Below are positions 11,712 to 21,032 of a DNA stretch of 64,000 nt, in pieces. The translations under genes were made by a program, and so were the position numbers. Origin of the DNA: Buxus sempervirens (lineage: Eukaryota > Streptophyta > Magnoliopsida > Buxales > Buxaceae); NCBI GenBank assembly GCA_947561395.2, contig OX387194.1:25077536-25141535 (forward strand), in the 5' to 3' direction. Each line of letters starts with the position of its first letter. Position 1 is the stretch's first letter. The notes beneath the pieces were generated by a model. It saw only the letters and a list, made by a program, of their open reading frames with translations. It ran no database searches and was not told the origin of the DNA.

Positions 11712-12266
11712 CGAGGACTTGTAACAGGGCTTGAGAGGACTTGTAACAGGGGTTGTGAGGACTTGTAACTGGGGTTGTGAGGACTTGTAACATGGCTTGT
11801 GAGGACTTGTAACTTGGCTTGTGAAAACTTGTAACAGGGGTTGTGAGGACTTGTAACAGGGCTTGTAAGGACTTGTAACTTGGCTTGTGAGGACTTGTAA
11901 CAGGGCTTGTGAGGACTTGTAACTTGGCTTGTAACAGGGCTGGGAGGACTTGTAACTGGGGTTGTGAGGACTTGTAACAGGGCTTGTGAGGACTTGTAAC
12001 TTGGCTTGTGAGGACTTGTAACAGGGCTTGAGAGGACTTGTAACTGGGGTTGTGAGGACTTGTAACAGGGCTTGTGAGGACTTGTAACTTGGCTTGTGAG
12101 GACTTGTAAGAGGGCTTGTGAGGACTTGTAAGAGGGCTTGTGAGGACTTGTAACTTGGCTTGTGAGGACTTGTAACAGGGGTTGTGAGGACTTGTAACAA
12201 GGCTTGTGAGGACTTGTAACTTGGCTTGTGAAAACTTGTAACAGGGGTTGTGAGGACTTGTAACAA
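11712..12266. repeat. 22-bp minisatellite, about 25 copies
   Basis: The unit GAGGACTTGTAACAGGGCTT(GT) occurs about 25 times with few interruptions; one short unit lies at 11925-11940. Variants alternate mainly between AACAGGGCTT and AACTTGGCTT, suggesting 44-bp sub-blocks. A 22-bp unit shifts frame each repeat, so 22-aa periodic reading frames up to 200 codons appear on the reverse strand in more than one frame. Those frames are not evidence of a protein. Confidence 0.95.
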
Positions 12267-12875
12267 TGCAATAGAGGACTGTATAAGCTCTTTTTTTTTA
12301 ATTTTTTAAATCTGTATATCCAATTATTATTTTTGCAATTAACTTTAACCTTTGCGACAGTTAAAAGATCAGTTAATCTCGATACTGTAACAGGGCTCTT
12401 TTTGTGTGATACGTTTGATATTCCAGAATTTGATAGCCTAAAATTTGGCTAGCAAGAAAGTTAATAGAATCCTGAATTCAATTTCCAATTAGTGGATAAA
12501 TCAAAGTGAGCCCTTTTTTTTCAGTTTTTCCCCATTTCTGTACCTGGACAATAGAAGGTGTGATGCCAAAAATCTTTGTTCTAGCTTTGTAATAACACAC
12601 TCTCTAATAATATAGATACCCAAAAAATACACTCTTTATAGTATGTTCTTGGCAGCTATGAGATCTTAGCATCACTTCCTACCCAACATAGAAATATTAA
12701 TAAATTCTTTATCCCTTGCACTCCAATATTCATTTATTTCTGGAACGGATTGGGATACATGCTAAAGTTTAAAAAAATTAAAAATTAACACAATAAAGTT
12801 ATTCTTATTCATTGTCATGCATAAAAGGATGGCACAAAAACTTTCGACAACTTGCCATGTTCTAAGAAGTACTTT
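12267..12875. other. Unassigned DNA between array and TSA fragment
   Basis: No gene seen. A partial 22-bp array word (TGTAACAGGGCT) lies at ~12386. The left boundary of the gene-fragment cluster may lie here, but I find no Helitron or MULE terminus. Confidence 0.4.
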
Positions 12876-13141
12876 TCAAAGTGAAGCCATTGGCTTTAAC
12901 CCTTCTTCTAGAGATTTTGCTTCCCCTAGTATTTTCACTGCCGCAATACCAACAATCACACTAGCAGCTCCCCATCCCGCTATCTGGAATGAGCAAAAAA
13001 AGAAGGAATTGGTGACAGATCTCTCAAATGAATCAATATGACTTCAATATAGTAAACATTGAGTTATATGTTACAACAAACCTGTTTCACATGCTCTGGT
13101 TTTGATATGCCGAAACCAACTGCCACCGATGAAATTGTTAC
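12876..13141 (-). pseudogene. TSA: Tryptophan synthase alpha-chain, C-terminal two-exon fragment
   Basis: Two reverse-strand exons with canonical splice sites. Exon 13141-13082 (TAG acceptor, GT donor) encodes VTISSVAVGFGISKPEHVKQ. Exon 12983-12876 continues [20 protein letters not shown] and ends at TGA. This matches the C-terminus of plastid tryptophan synthase alpha / indole-3-glycerol-phosphate lyase, which in the family reads AVGFGIS.PEHV then GADGVIVGSA. The phosphate-binding GAD-GVIVGSA is altered to [10 protein letters not shown]. The ending is shorter than usual, probably a shifted frame after GLK. All N-terminal barrel exons are missing; the next sequence upstream is a copia fragment on the other strand. 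It is a captured or relict fragment, not a working gene. Confidence 0.8.
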
Positions 13142-13318
13142 CTATATGAAAAGACCAAATTAAGTGGGCTGCATTAAATAACAAAAAACAAGTTGTTAGA
13201 CATAATATACTCGAGCAATAGCCGCCCACCCAGATAGGTGACAGTTTGTACCTAACTCCTTATTATCTTATTTCTTTTAATGGAAGCTTTAATTAATCAT
13301 CAAAAAATTAAGTATTGG

Positions 13319-13690
13319 GAGATATTTGCACCAAAGGCAAACATGGACTCAATAACAGGACTTATAGTGGAGCTATATTTTTCATGACAACTTCATCAAT
13401 TCTATGTGAAATATGGATATGTTCAATGAGATTTTCTGGCAGGGCAATATATGAGACCTCCATCTGAATTCCAATCTCCAAGTAGTAAAGGGAAGGCATG
13501 CCTGTTGAAGAAATCACTAAACAGGTTCAAGTAATAACCGAGGCCTGGTTTGAAAGATTGAATAGCTCAGTGAACATGGTTGGATACATTCAGATTTAGG
13601 CAGATCACATTTTATTTGTTACACAACCAACACTTTCTATGTGGTTGATGTTGTATTGCAAATTTGTGATGTTTTCAAATTGCCAAGGTG
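13319..13690 (+). pseudogene. Ty1/copia reverse-transcriptase fragment
   Basis: The forward translation gives the order of a copia RT: IFAPKANMDS (family: TFAPVAKM), LHQFYVK then MRPPSEFQS, KACLLKKSLNRFK, a 1-bp frameshift, AWFERLNSSVNMVGYIQI, then ADHILFV. Two consecutive TAA codons replace the residues after RFK at about 13531-13536, and further stops occur upstream. It lies in opposite orientation to the surrounding gene fragments. The YVDD active-site block is not found. Confidence 0.75.
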
Positions 13691-14424
13691 AGTCTAGAAA
13701 TATACTTAACTGTCACCTGGCTGATTAGGCACTCACCCAGGTGACAAGGGGACCACAAAAAAACCTACATTAAACCAGCCTTGTCTACAGCATGCTAATT
13801 ATGTTATATACAATAGTTCGAAACAGAATAATTAATTCAACATTTTAGAATAGCATCACAGATATTATATTTTGGGTAAAAAAGAAAATTATACTGATGC
13901 TAAATAAGTTAGAAGAAAAAAAAACCTGCACATGTCCAGAAATTTAGCATATCATTTAACCCCAGTGTATTTTATTGAACCCAAAAAAAACACACAAACC
14001 AAACCAGATGGCAGTAAAATTTTGAGGGGAAAAAATGTAGAAAACACATTGACAGTTTATACACACATTAACAAGGATACAAGCTGAAGTTAAAAGAATA
14101 GGGAGGAGAGGAGAGAATGTACAAAACCAAGGAAAACAAGGAAAAATTGCTAACGGCTCATAGGGCTTGTCCAAATTTAAATTTACAAAACCAGATCATA
14201 GAGGAAAGAGAGAAAGAAGAGGAAGAGGGGAGGGGGTGGTGTTGTCACAGTGTTGTTGAAGTTGAAAAGTGACTTAAATATTTAGTTTACACAAAATTTA
14301 AACTAATATTTTGTTGAAGGTGAACAGCGAGCAACTACAAATGACCTGGGACCAACTGTCCGTTAGAAACAATATCTAAGTGAACAGTAGTGACACTTTT
14401 TGACATGATGTTCATCCAGCGGAT
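13691..14424. other. Unassigned DNA
   Basis: No gene recognised. CACCTGG/CCAGGTG words at 13717-13742 form a short palindromic pair. G/A-rich sequence occurs at 14200-14240. Confidence 0.4.
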
Positions 14425-14823
14425 GTGCAAGAGCTTTGTTCAATATTGAAAGAAGTCAATATTGTTTTCCTGGTATCTTCCCAACCCAATCTATTTTTTT
14501 GGACTTTATCACCTCACGGTTATTTCACTACAAGTTCCATATTTCTATATCCTTGTACTTCTGTTAGGAATGTGCAGCCTCCTTTTCCTCCCTCCTCCAT
14601 TTTATTTGCCCCAGGTCCTCCTAGAGTTAAAGCTTTCCTTTGGACCGCACTTCATAATGACATTAATACCCTTCGTAACCTCCAAAGGAAGAGGAAACTT
14701 CTAACAATCTCACCTAATGGATGTTTGCTTTGTCTCACAGGTGGACAAACTATAGACCATTCACAGATTCATTTGAGCCAGCAGGATCTATTAGCTCTTT
14801 TATTTTGGGCTTTATTGGATTGA
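14425..14823 (+). pseudogene. LINE retrotransposon 3'-end fragment (zf-RVT region)
   Basis: The frame gives WTLSPHGYFTT, then PPRVKAFLWTALHNDINTL, LQRKRKLLTISPNGCLLC and GQTIDH. This is the zinc-binding reverse-transcriptase C-terminal region of plant L1-type LINEs (Pfam zf-RVT); in the family: PPRVKAF.W.A..KINT, CV.C, E...HLFLHC. The Cys-x2-Cys pair is present, but the following His/Cys block degenerates after TIDHS. The frame ends at 14823 without a recognisable tail. Only this terminal piece is present, consistent with 5' truncation. Confidence 0.75.
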
Positions 14824-15283
14824 ATTGAATTTTTCTAAGGAGCCTAACTGATCTTGTCAAACAGTGGTGGTTTCCCTAGAACTCTCATCACTCTTCTCCT
14901 CTAGAACTCTCTCTTTTACTACATATTCTAGTAGAAGCAATTTTGTTTACTTTTATTGTTTAGAAAGTCTTGAACCTTTGAGTGAATCTCTAAATATATG
15001 ACTTCAAATTCCTATTATTATAGATGGTGTCCATATTGCCCTTTGTTGTTTGGAAGTGGGAAAGACATGAATTCATTCCACTTACAAGCACCCTTAATAT
15101 TTAACTTGCATGAATTCATTCCACTTACAGATTACATGCCTTGTAAAATCTTTATTCTTTCACCACATGAAAATGGAAAGGAACAAAGTAACACTCAAAT
15201 AAGAAAAATCATAGAATTCAAGAAAATTCTAATCAACACCTCACCAAGCAAAATCATAGAGTTCGAGAAATTTAGGGTTTAAC
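14824..15283. other. Unassigned DNA between LINE and UBP fragment
   Basis: Two copies of GAATTCATTCCACTTACA (15069 and 15113) and two of AAAATCATAGARTTC-type words (15207, 15249). Probably intron remnant of the UBP fragment plus LINE tail. No exon found. Confidence 0.4.
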
Positions 15284-16108
15284 CTGAGACCGGACGTAAC
15301 CACCAAATATATGTTGAATAAGTGTCATCTCCTGAGAGCTACGATGTAGTGATTTTTCTCCCCCAAATTCATCAAGGCATACTGATTGCATTGTATCAAT
15401 TGCAAACCTACAAAATCAGTACGATTATCAATCACCACACCCTTGAATGGAAACTTAAAGAACGTATAACTAACTTAAAGGCATATGAAATCCTGTCTCA
15501 TAAAACAATGCCACAAACAAATAGTAAATCCCAATCATAGATTCATATACAAGCAAGAAAAGGAACCTCGTGAATTCATGAGCATCTTCCTGTTTCCCAA
15601 AGCCAAGGTTTCCACCCATGTGTGGTAATCTAGAAGGAATACTAATTGGTGAAAAGGGATGCTGACTTTGGCTTGATCTCTCCAAATGGATTTGAAGCTC
15701 ACATAAGAAGCACCAGTCATTCCTCCTGCCTGAAGAATAAACAACAGATGTTAGAAATTGTTTGAGATTCCATCCAAAAGACAGAGGAAACCATAAATGG
15801 CTACATGTTTACATGCTCTCCGATGGCCTTTCTCCAATAAATATGCTACAAGTGGCCGAGTGCACGAAAGACATTGTAAAACAACATTCGCAAAGCAACT
15901 GCAAAGTGAATGCCACAAGTAGATGATCAAAAATGAAAAAATATGTTTTATAGCATCCAAACCGGTAGAAAATATTTAAGCAAATGATAGTATAACAAAA
16001 TATTGATGTGCGAATGGACCTGTTTCCGCAATTTATAAGGCCACAAGGTGGAAATCCAGGCTTGTCCCAGTTGAAAAGTTTAACAAATTCATCATACGGA
16101 AAGAGAAC
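15284..16108 (-). pseudogene. UBP: Ubiquitin-specific protease (UBP15-19 class), internal four-exon fragment
   Basis: Four reverse-strand exons with canonical AG/GT borders: 16108-16020, 15898-15813, 15729-15567 and 15407-15284. Together they are 462 bp, exactly 154 codons, phase 0 at both ends and with no stop. They encode [20 protein letters not shown], then the catalytic Cys box [15 protein letters not shown], the CFLCE zinc knuckle, [30 protein letters not shown] and LIQHIFGG. This is the start of the USP catalytic domain, with its Cys, of plant UBPs carrying an N-terminal MYND finger (closest in my memory to UBP18/19). The MYND part and the His-box half are absent, so no protease can be made. 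The intact frame suggests recent capture or selection on the source. Confidence 0.88.
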
Positions 16109-16922
16109 CTGAAAATTAATTGTATGAGTGTTGACAAGTTGTAGACTTGTAGTGCAACATTCACTGTATCATTAAAAAGCTCAACTTCCAAAAAAATAAT
16201 CCATCTAATTAGATTATTAACTAACTATAAACTCATTTCTTAACATAAAAAATAATAGAAATAAATAAACTAAAATTTGTTAGAAAATGCATGCTTTAAA
16301 AATAATAAGAAGAAAATTCTAAAAACTTATCAAAATTATTAAATATTTATTAATCTAAACATTAAACATACCAAGTTCACCATCAAACCAAAGCATTTAT
16401 GAGCTATCCATATCAAACAGGTACTTACCCATTTCGTAACAATAGATAATCACTTAACCATCCCAACAAATAGCAGCCTCAGGGTGATCTTGTAGTTTCC
16501 ATGGGGTGCAGAATTTTGGGCTGGCATGTTATAACAGGATCATCTATTAGGAAACCAGGTTAACTCAACCAACAATTTTACAACTTAGATCATTTATGCA
16601 ACAACTTCTATTTTCAACATTATTAATCTCTCTAACAATACACACATGTCATACAATTTCATATGTTATTCCTTGAATTTTTATGGACTTCCAATGTACA
16701 TGCCGCAAATGCAATTCAAATCAAACCAAGTATTGGCAGATAAGTCACTTAACAAAAAACATATTGACCCATCAAGTTGACATGCACTCACACATATGAG
16801 TGCTTGAAAATCAGCAAGTTGACATGCTTGGGTGGTGCACCTGTGTGTGCAATAGAAAGTAGCAAGATACAAAAACTATAGGTTTTCAAGCCAAATGCAA
16901 AGGTAAGACAAAGTGAACTGAC
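16109..16922. other. Unassigned, probably intronic remnant between UBP and RPT1 fragments
   Basis: No exon recognised on either strand. AT-rich; CATATGAGTGCTTGAAAATCAGC-like words and two AAGTTGACATGC words occur at 16770-16830. Confidence 0.4.
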
Positions 16923-17294
16923 CTATTTGTTGCCATTAGAACTTTAATATTTCCACAAGCATCAAATCCATCGAGTTGATTCACAATTTCAAGCATTGTG
17001 CCCTGAACTTCATTGTCTCAACCTACATCGTCATCAAAACGTGCACTGCCTATGGCATCTACTTCATCAAAAAAGACAATGCAAGCCTTCATCAAAACTT
17101 GCCCCATCACCAACATATTTCTGTGCAAGCTCACTTCCAATAACGCGAATGAAACAAGCATCCGTCCTGTTGGGCACAGCTCTAGCAAGGAGAGTTTTTC
17201 CGGTTCCAGGAGGACCATAGCAGAGAACAACCTTGGGAGGATCAATTCCAAGTTTCACAAATTTCTCAGGGTGAAGCATTCGCAGCTTAACAAC
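16923..17294 (-). pseudogene. RPT1: 26S proteasome ATPase RPT1 (regulatory subunit 7), single-exon fragment
   Basis: The exon has a TAG acceptor (17295) and GT donor (16922). It encodes [20 protein letters not shown], the Walker A motif [30 protein letters not shown], then after a deletion [14 protein letters not shown] (Walker B), [20 protein letters not shown] and VLMATNR. These are the central AAA blocks of RPT1. A deletion between KYVGDGA and KACIVFF removes roughly a dozen residues and shifts the frame near 17100. A TGA replaces the second Gly of the VGGDNEVQ block. Flanking RPT1 exons are missing. Clearly a pseudogene fragment. Confidence 0.88.
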
Positions 17295-17339
17295 CTAAAG
17301 AAAACAAAAACCACAAGAAATAGAACCACAGGAAGAGGT

Positions 17340-18028
17340 TTGTGTAAAAACGATAGAACAGCCAAACAGAAATCCAAACTGTCAAAACAGAAATCCAAAC
17401 TGTCAAAACTGATAGCCATATTATTGATTCCCACTTGGATATCTCAAGATCTTCTTCATCATCTGAGTTGCCTTCAGTCTGAAGGTGAGCAAAGTAAAAA
17501 TAAAAAATTTCACGATATATTACAAAAGTGGAAAATCAAAAGGGACATACAATGTTAAATCGATGCTAAGTTACAAGTGTATACACGATGGCAAAAGAGG
17601 TATTGAAAAACATGGTAAATTATCTGCCAATAGGAGACTAGAAAAAAAATACAACTATTCTATAACAAATGAAATGTTCACAAAAAGCTAGTTGAAACCT
17701 ACTTATATAAGCAGAAAGTGATATTAGAGAGATAAATTACAGCATTTTATCATCCAAATAGAAATATTTATTAATAGAATATGATAGCATTTTGAAAAGC
17801 ATGAATAAAGATTGACCTCACTAACAGATGCATATCGCTTCTTGTGACTCTTTAGCTGAAAAACAAGATATGCAGCATATGCTATGGGCATAATAAAGCT
17901 GCTAAACCTTGAAAGGATTGAGCCTAGTAATGACTGCTGAACAACACGTATCATTCCACTTTTCAGTGCATAAATTGATATTATCAACTCCGTTGCATTT
18001 CCAAAAGTAGCATTTAGGAGGCCCCCAA
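17340..18028 (-). pseudogene. CAX: Vacuolar cation/proton exchanger (CAX) two-exon fragment with internal deletion
   Basis: Exon 18028-17817 (CAG acceptor, GT donor) reads [35 protein letters not shown], then directly RFSSFIM and [11 protein letters not shown]. In CAX proteins the stretch after SILS (two membrane helices) precedes LSRFSS, so an internal block is lost at a shared 'LS'. A second exon starts at 17478 after CAG and reads TEGNSDDEEDLEISKWESII then WLSVLTVWIS, the acidic loop and next helix. A 19-bp duplication (17373-17411) repeats CTGTCAAAACAGAAATCCAA there, giving VLTVWIS twice. GNATE is the first alpha-repeat cation motif. The fragment passes straight into RPT1 intron sequence at ~17300. 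Confidence 0.85.
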
Positions 18029-18825
18029 CTGCAAGTTTCGATTTACTTCGTTAGAAAAGACCTTAGTGATAGAACAATTAATGTCATGGGCGGATATCTA
18101 CAATTTAAATCATAATAGGTATTTCAGCAGCTAGACAGAAAATCACCTGGTATATTGCTCACAATATGTATAGCCTAGATGGTCCCTTTACAAAGAAAAG
18201 TAAGTGGAGTATGCCTTTAATGCCATGATAAAAGAAGTAATTTGACCAACAGGGTTTCCTTCTAAAGTGCAGGCAGGAAACCACTAAAAGCGTATATCTT
18301 AGAAGTGATAAGACCGGCACTCGCATATACTGGTCTACGGAAAAACAAATAGCTTCATCAACAAAGTTATACTAAAAATAATAACAACTTCTAAATGAAC
18401 CACAAGATCAGAAATTTATGATTATCAACTTCATTTTTATTCCAAATGAAGTTCTAGTGGACTTATTGATTTTTGCCTAGCTGTAGCACCACAACCACCA
18501 GCTTTCTAATAGGGCTTTCAAAATGAGGTATATACACTTTGGCTGTTGCTCATTCATTTTATAGGACCATGAGATTCCACAATTGAATCAGAGAGAATAA
18601 CTAAAATTCCAGTAATTTGTGGGATCTTATCTGTATCTAGAACTAGTGTCTCAAAGAAATAATGAATTAATTGCATAAAAGCATAAACAACAGTGAGGAA
18701 AGATATATAAAGCTCTATCCATTTATATTTATCACAACTAATTTTGTAAAACGTATATCAGGCATAAATCTCAAAGCATACTTGGAGGAAAAAGGCATGA
18801 AAATATCCTATGAGGATAACCATGA
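18029..18825. other. Unassigned, probable CAX intron remnant and flank
   Basis: No exon seen on either strand. AT-rich without clear repeats. Confidence 0.35.
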
Positions 18826-19345
18826 AGTGCAGTTTTGCTAACAAGTATACCTAAGACCTTGAGCTGTAGCAAAGCACGCACTGCACACCTAGCACCTGTT
18901 GTAAGCCTTCAAACGTATAGCATAAACCTCATTAGCCAAGCATATGAATTCTCACAACTAATATATTTGCCCATGAGTGGACCTGAGACCTTAAGTTGTA
19001 GAAAAATTACAAACCTAATGATAATGAGAAATTAGTCTAAAAATATGATGCATAAGCCACATTAGCCAAACAGATGAATATTTTTTTTTAAATCAATAAG
19101 TACGAATTTTATGGGACTATGAATTAATAAACATAACTACAGGTACACAAATAGTGTACCAAGAACCCGTATCCCATTTTTGGATTACCCCATTCCAATT
19201 AAGCTAAGCTAGAACAGCCCAAGAAATCCAAACAGATGAATTTTGACAACTGGATTTGCTCATAAGTGCAACTTAGACCTTAAGCTGTAGGGAAAGTTCA
19301 CACCTCAAGAGACATGGGATTTGTGCCTAAAAAAACATAGCATAA
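18826..19345. repeat. Three ~130-bp degenerate tandem units, one split by a SINE
   Basis: The phrase CCTAAGACCTTGAGCTGTAG and variants recurs at ~18850, ~18981 and ~19270, each followed by a run ending CATTAGCCAAACAGATGAAT. The first interval is 131 bp; the second is ~127 bp after subtracting the 162-bp SINE plus duplication at 19066-19241. Confidence 0.75.
19080..19227 (-). mobile_element. SINE with 14-bp target duplication
   Basis: A 148-bp insert is flanked by perfect 14-bp duplications CCAAACAGATGAAT (19066-19079 and 19228-19241). On the reverse strand it starts GATTTCTTGGGC, has a box-A-like TAGCTTAGCTTAATTGG and a box-B-like GGGTTCTTGGTAC, and ends in a run of nine A. Poly-A tail, long direct duplication and tRNA-like A/B boxes define a tRNA-derived SINE. 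Confidence 0.8.
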
Positions 19346-19592
19346 AAGATCTCGCAATCATAGTAAACATGATATAATCCTCAGTTTATGCATGGTAACT
19401 AAGGGTTTAAGAATGGACTGCCACCATTAAACAAGTCAACTAATAAACACTATAATGGACTGGTACCAAGGGGGTGCCTCGCATTATACATAGCGGAGAT
19501 TAGTTTCAAAGAATCATGTTATTGAACATGTGACAGATAGGTCTTACCTCTTCATCTTCTTCCCCTAATCTGTGGCCGACAACTCAAGCAAG
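19346..19592. other. 3' flank of the Ulp1-like gene
   Basis: Sequence downstream (reverse strand) of the stop at 19595-19593. A GTAAGA donor-like site near 19546 may belong to a 3'-UTR intron. Nothing else seen. Confidence 0.35.
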
Positions 19593-20885
19593 TTATTCAT
19601 CATCCACATTGGTATCCTCCTGATTTGTGTTGGCTGCCTTAGATAGGATGATGTCCCGCACTTGGTTTGAAGGATGCATAATCAAGTGAGCAAGGAACTT
19701 ATCCCTAAAGTATGCGATATTACTCTGAATTCATAGAAGCCGTACTTGTGTGTTACTAGCGAAGTAATTGCTTACTATATTCCAATAAAAAATCATTAAA
19801 GTTATATACGCACCTGATCAAATGATTTAGACAAGTTGTTGCCATCCCACACCTCCATGAATTGCATCATAAAGACACCACAATCATACCTAACGGTATA
19901 TAATGACATGAATGTTAGAAGCTAACATAGGTAATTATCGAAACTAACCTAATGGCTTACCCATTGCTTTGGTGTGGGACATTAACATGACGCAACTCCC
20001 AGTGTAAAAGTGCAAGGTCATCATCACCTCCAAAGAAACGTAAGAGATCTTCCATGGACTTGGTCTACAAGTGACGAAGCGAGTGTCAATATCATAATTG
20101 TTGTAAATGTTATTAGAAAATTTCATTAATAAAAAAATCACCTGTTTCGAAATTAAAGACTTATGGCCCGCACGATATGTCCCATCGTATGAGTCAAGCA
20201 CATCTACTCTGCACTCTGCTAGGTTTAGAACTTAAAGAAACCAATGATTGCGGAGATGCAAGGGAACAAATATCTACATACAAGTAAGACAATCTTATAA
20301 GGAAAACCCATTAAAGACTCTGCTAAAGTAAGGATAAAAGCATAACAAATATAAAACAAATTGATTGTGAAGTTGGCACAATCCATTGCATCCCAAGAAA
20401 CTTACCAGATTGCATTTAACCACTGAATACCCTAGTCGCTGCGGATCGAAGTAAGGGCGCAAGGCTTCGAGAGAACCACGATTAGGATTCATTATCCAAT
20501 CCTGTATAATATATAAAAATAAATTTTATTCATTAGTGTGGACTTAAAAAACAACAATTGGAAATATGCTAATGACTACTAGTGCTGTTACAAAAAGTAC
20601 TTACGGAAACATATGTCAGGCAATAATGCCTGGTGACTTTGCGGCTACTCGATAATTGTTGTGTTTTTATAAGACACGCTCCGAAAGCATTGATAACCTA
20701 TAAAAATACAGGATGAGATATAACATATAAAATTGAACAACCAATTCATTATTCACAAGTTGTCCTTCTCATACCACACTATTAACATGTTTGTTGTCAA
20801 ACAAGCATGCCAATTCAGATGCCGACACATGAATGGAATCGAACTTGAATATAATTTCTTTGAAAAAACGAGGAGGAATTATTCA
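19593..20885 (-). pseudogene. Ulp1/C48 SUMO-protease-like gene, seven exons, one clear nonsense codon
   Basis: Exons with AG/GT borders: 20885-20775, 20697-20605, 20501-20406, 20273-20142, 20064-19961, 19889-19814, 19724-19593 (stop TAA). Phases agree throughout. The C48 catalytic set is present: His in LRNHWFL and Asp in VDVLDSYDG (exon 4), Cys in YDCGVFMMQF (exon 6). Exon 2 has KVTRHYCLTYVS, exon 3 DWIMNPNRG, exon 7 ends NTNQEDTNVDDE. Exon 4 has an in-frame TAA at 20234-20232, right after NHWFL; exon 1 begins with TGA, or its true acceptor differs. The N-terminus is missing. Ulp1-like C48 domains in plants are often carried by MULE and CACTA transposons, so this may be a transposon gene rather than a host deSUMOylase. 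It is the most complete gene in the cluster. Confidence 0.82.
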
Positions 20886-20936
20886 CTACAAACTAAAATA
20901 CATAAATAACATTCACAAGTATTCTCTTCCTTGCAG

Positions 20937-21032
20937 GGAGAGAATCTGATTGGTGTTGATAGTCATGGCATGGATTTAAGACTTTTCCGTGGTGTAGAAG
21001 CTCAAACTCTTCGTGTTCCATTCAAGAATCGG
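20937..21032 (+). pseudogene. Single captured exon, 32 codons, possibly DUF2470-like
   Basis: A stretch preceded by a pyrimidine tract and TTGCAG and followed by GTAATC encodes 32 codons in phase 0: GENLIGVDSHGMDL then RLFRGVEAQTLRVPFKNR. The pattern 'GVDxxGxDLR...LRVPF' resembles DUF2470 / FMN-binding split-barrel proteins, but this is from memory and weak. It starts 52 bp from the first Ulp1-like exon on the opposite strand, so two intron pieces are joined head to head. No partner exon found in the next kilobase. Confidence 0.5.

Noticed and set aside
11712..12266. CRISPR-like appearance of a short repeated unit
   Set aside because: The units are contiguous with no unique spacers, and the context is a plant nuclear genome.
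11669..12271. Long reverse-strand reading frames (187-200 codons) with 22-residue periodic sequence
   Set aside because: They are a by-product of the 22-bp minisatellite, which stays open in more than one frame; no conserved start, domain or flanking exon.
16145..16165. GACTTGTAGTG as a possible right end for the CACTA element
   Set aside because: Only part of the TTTCTTGTAGTG consensus, 32 kb away and without subterminal repeats.
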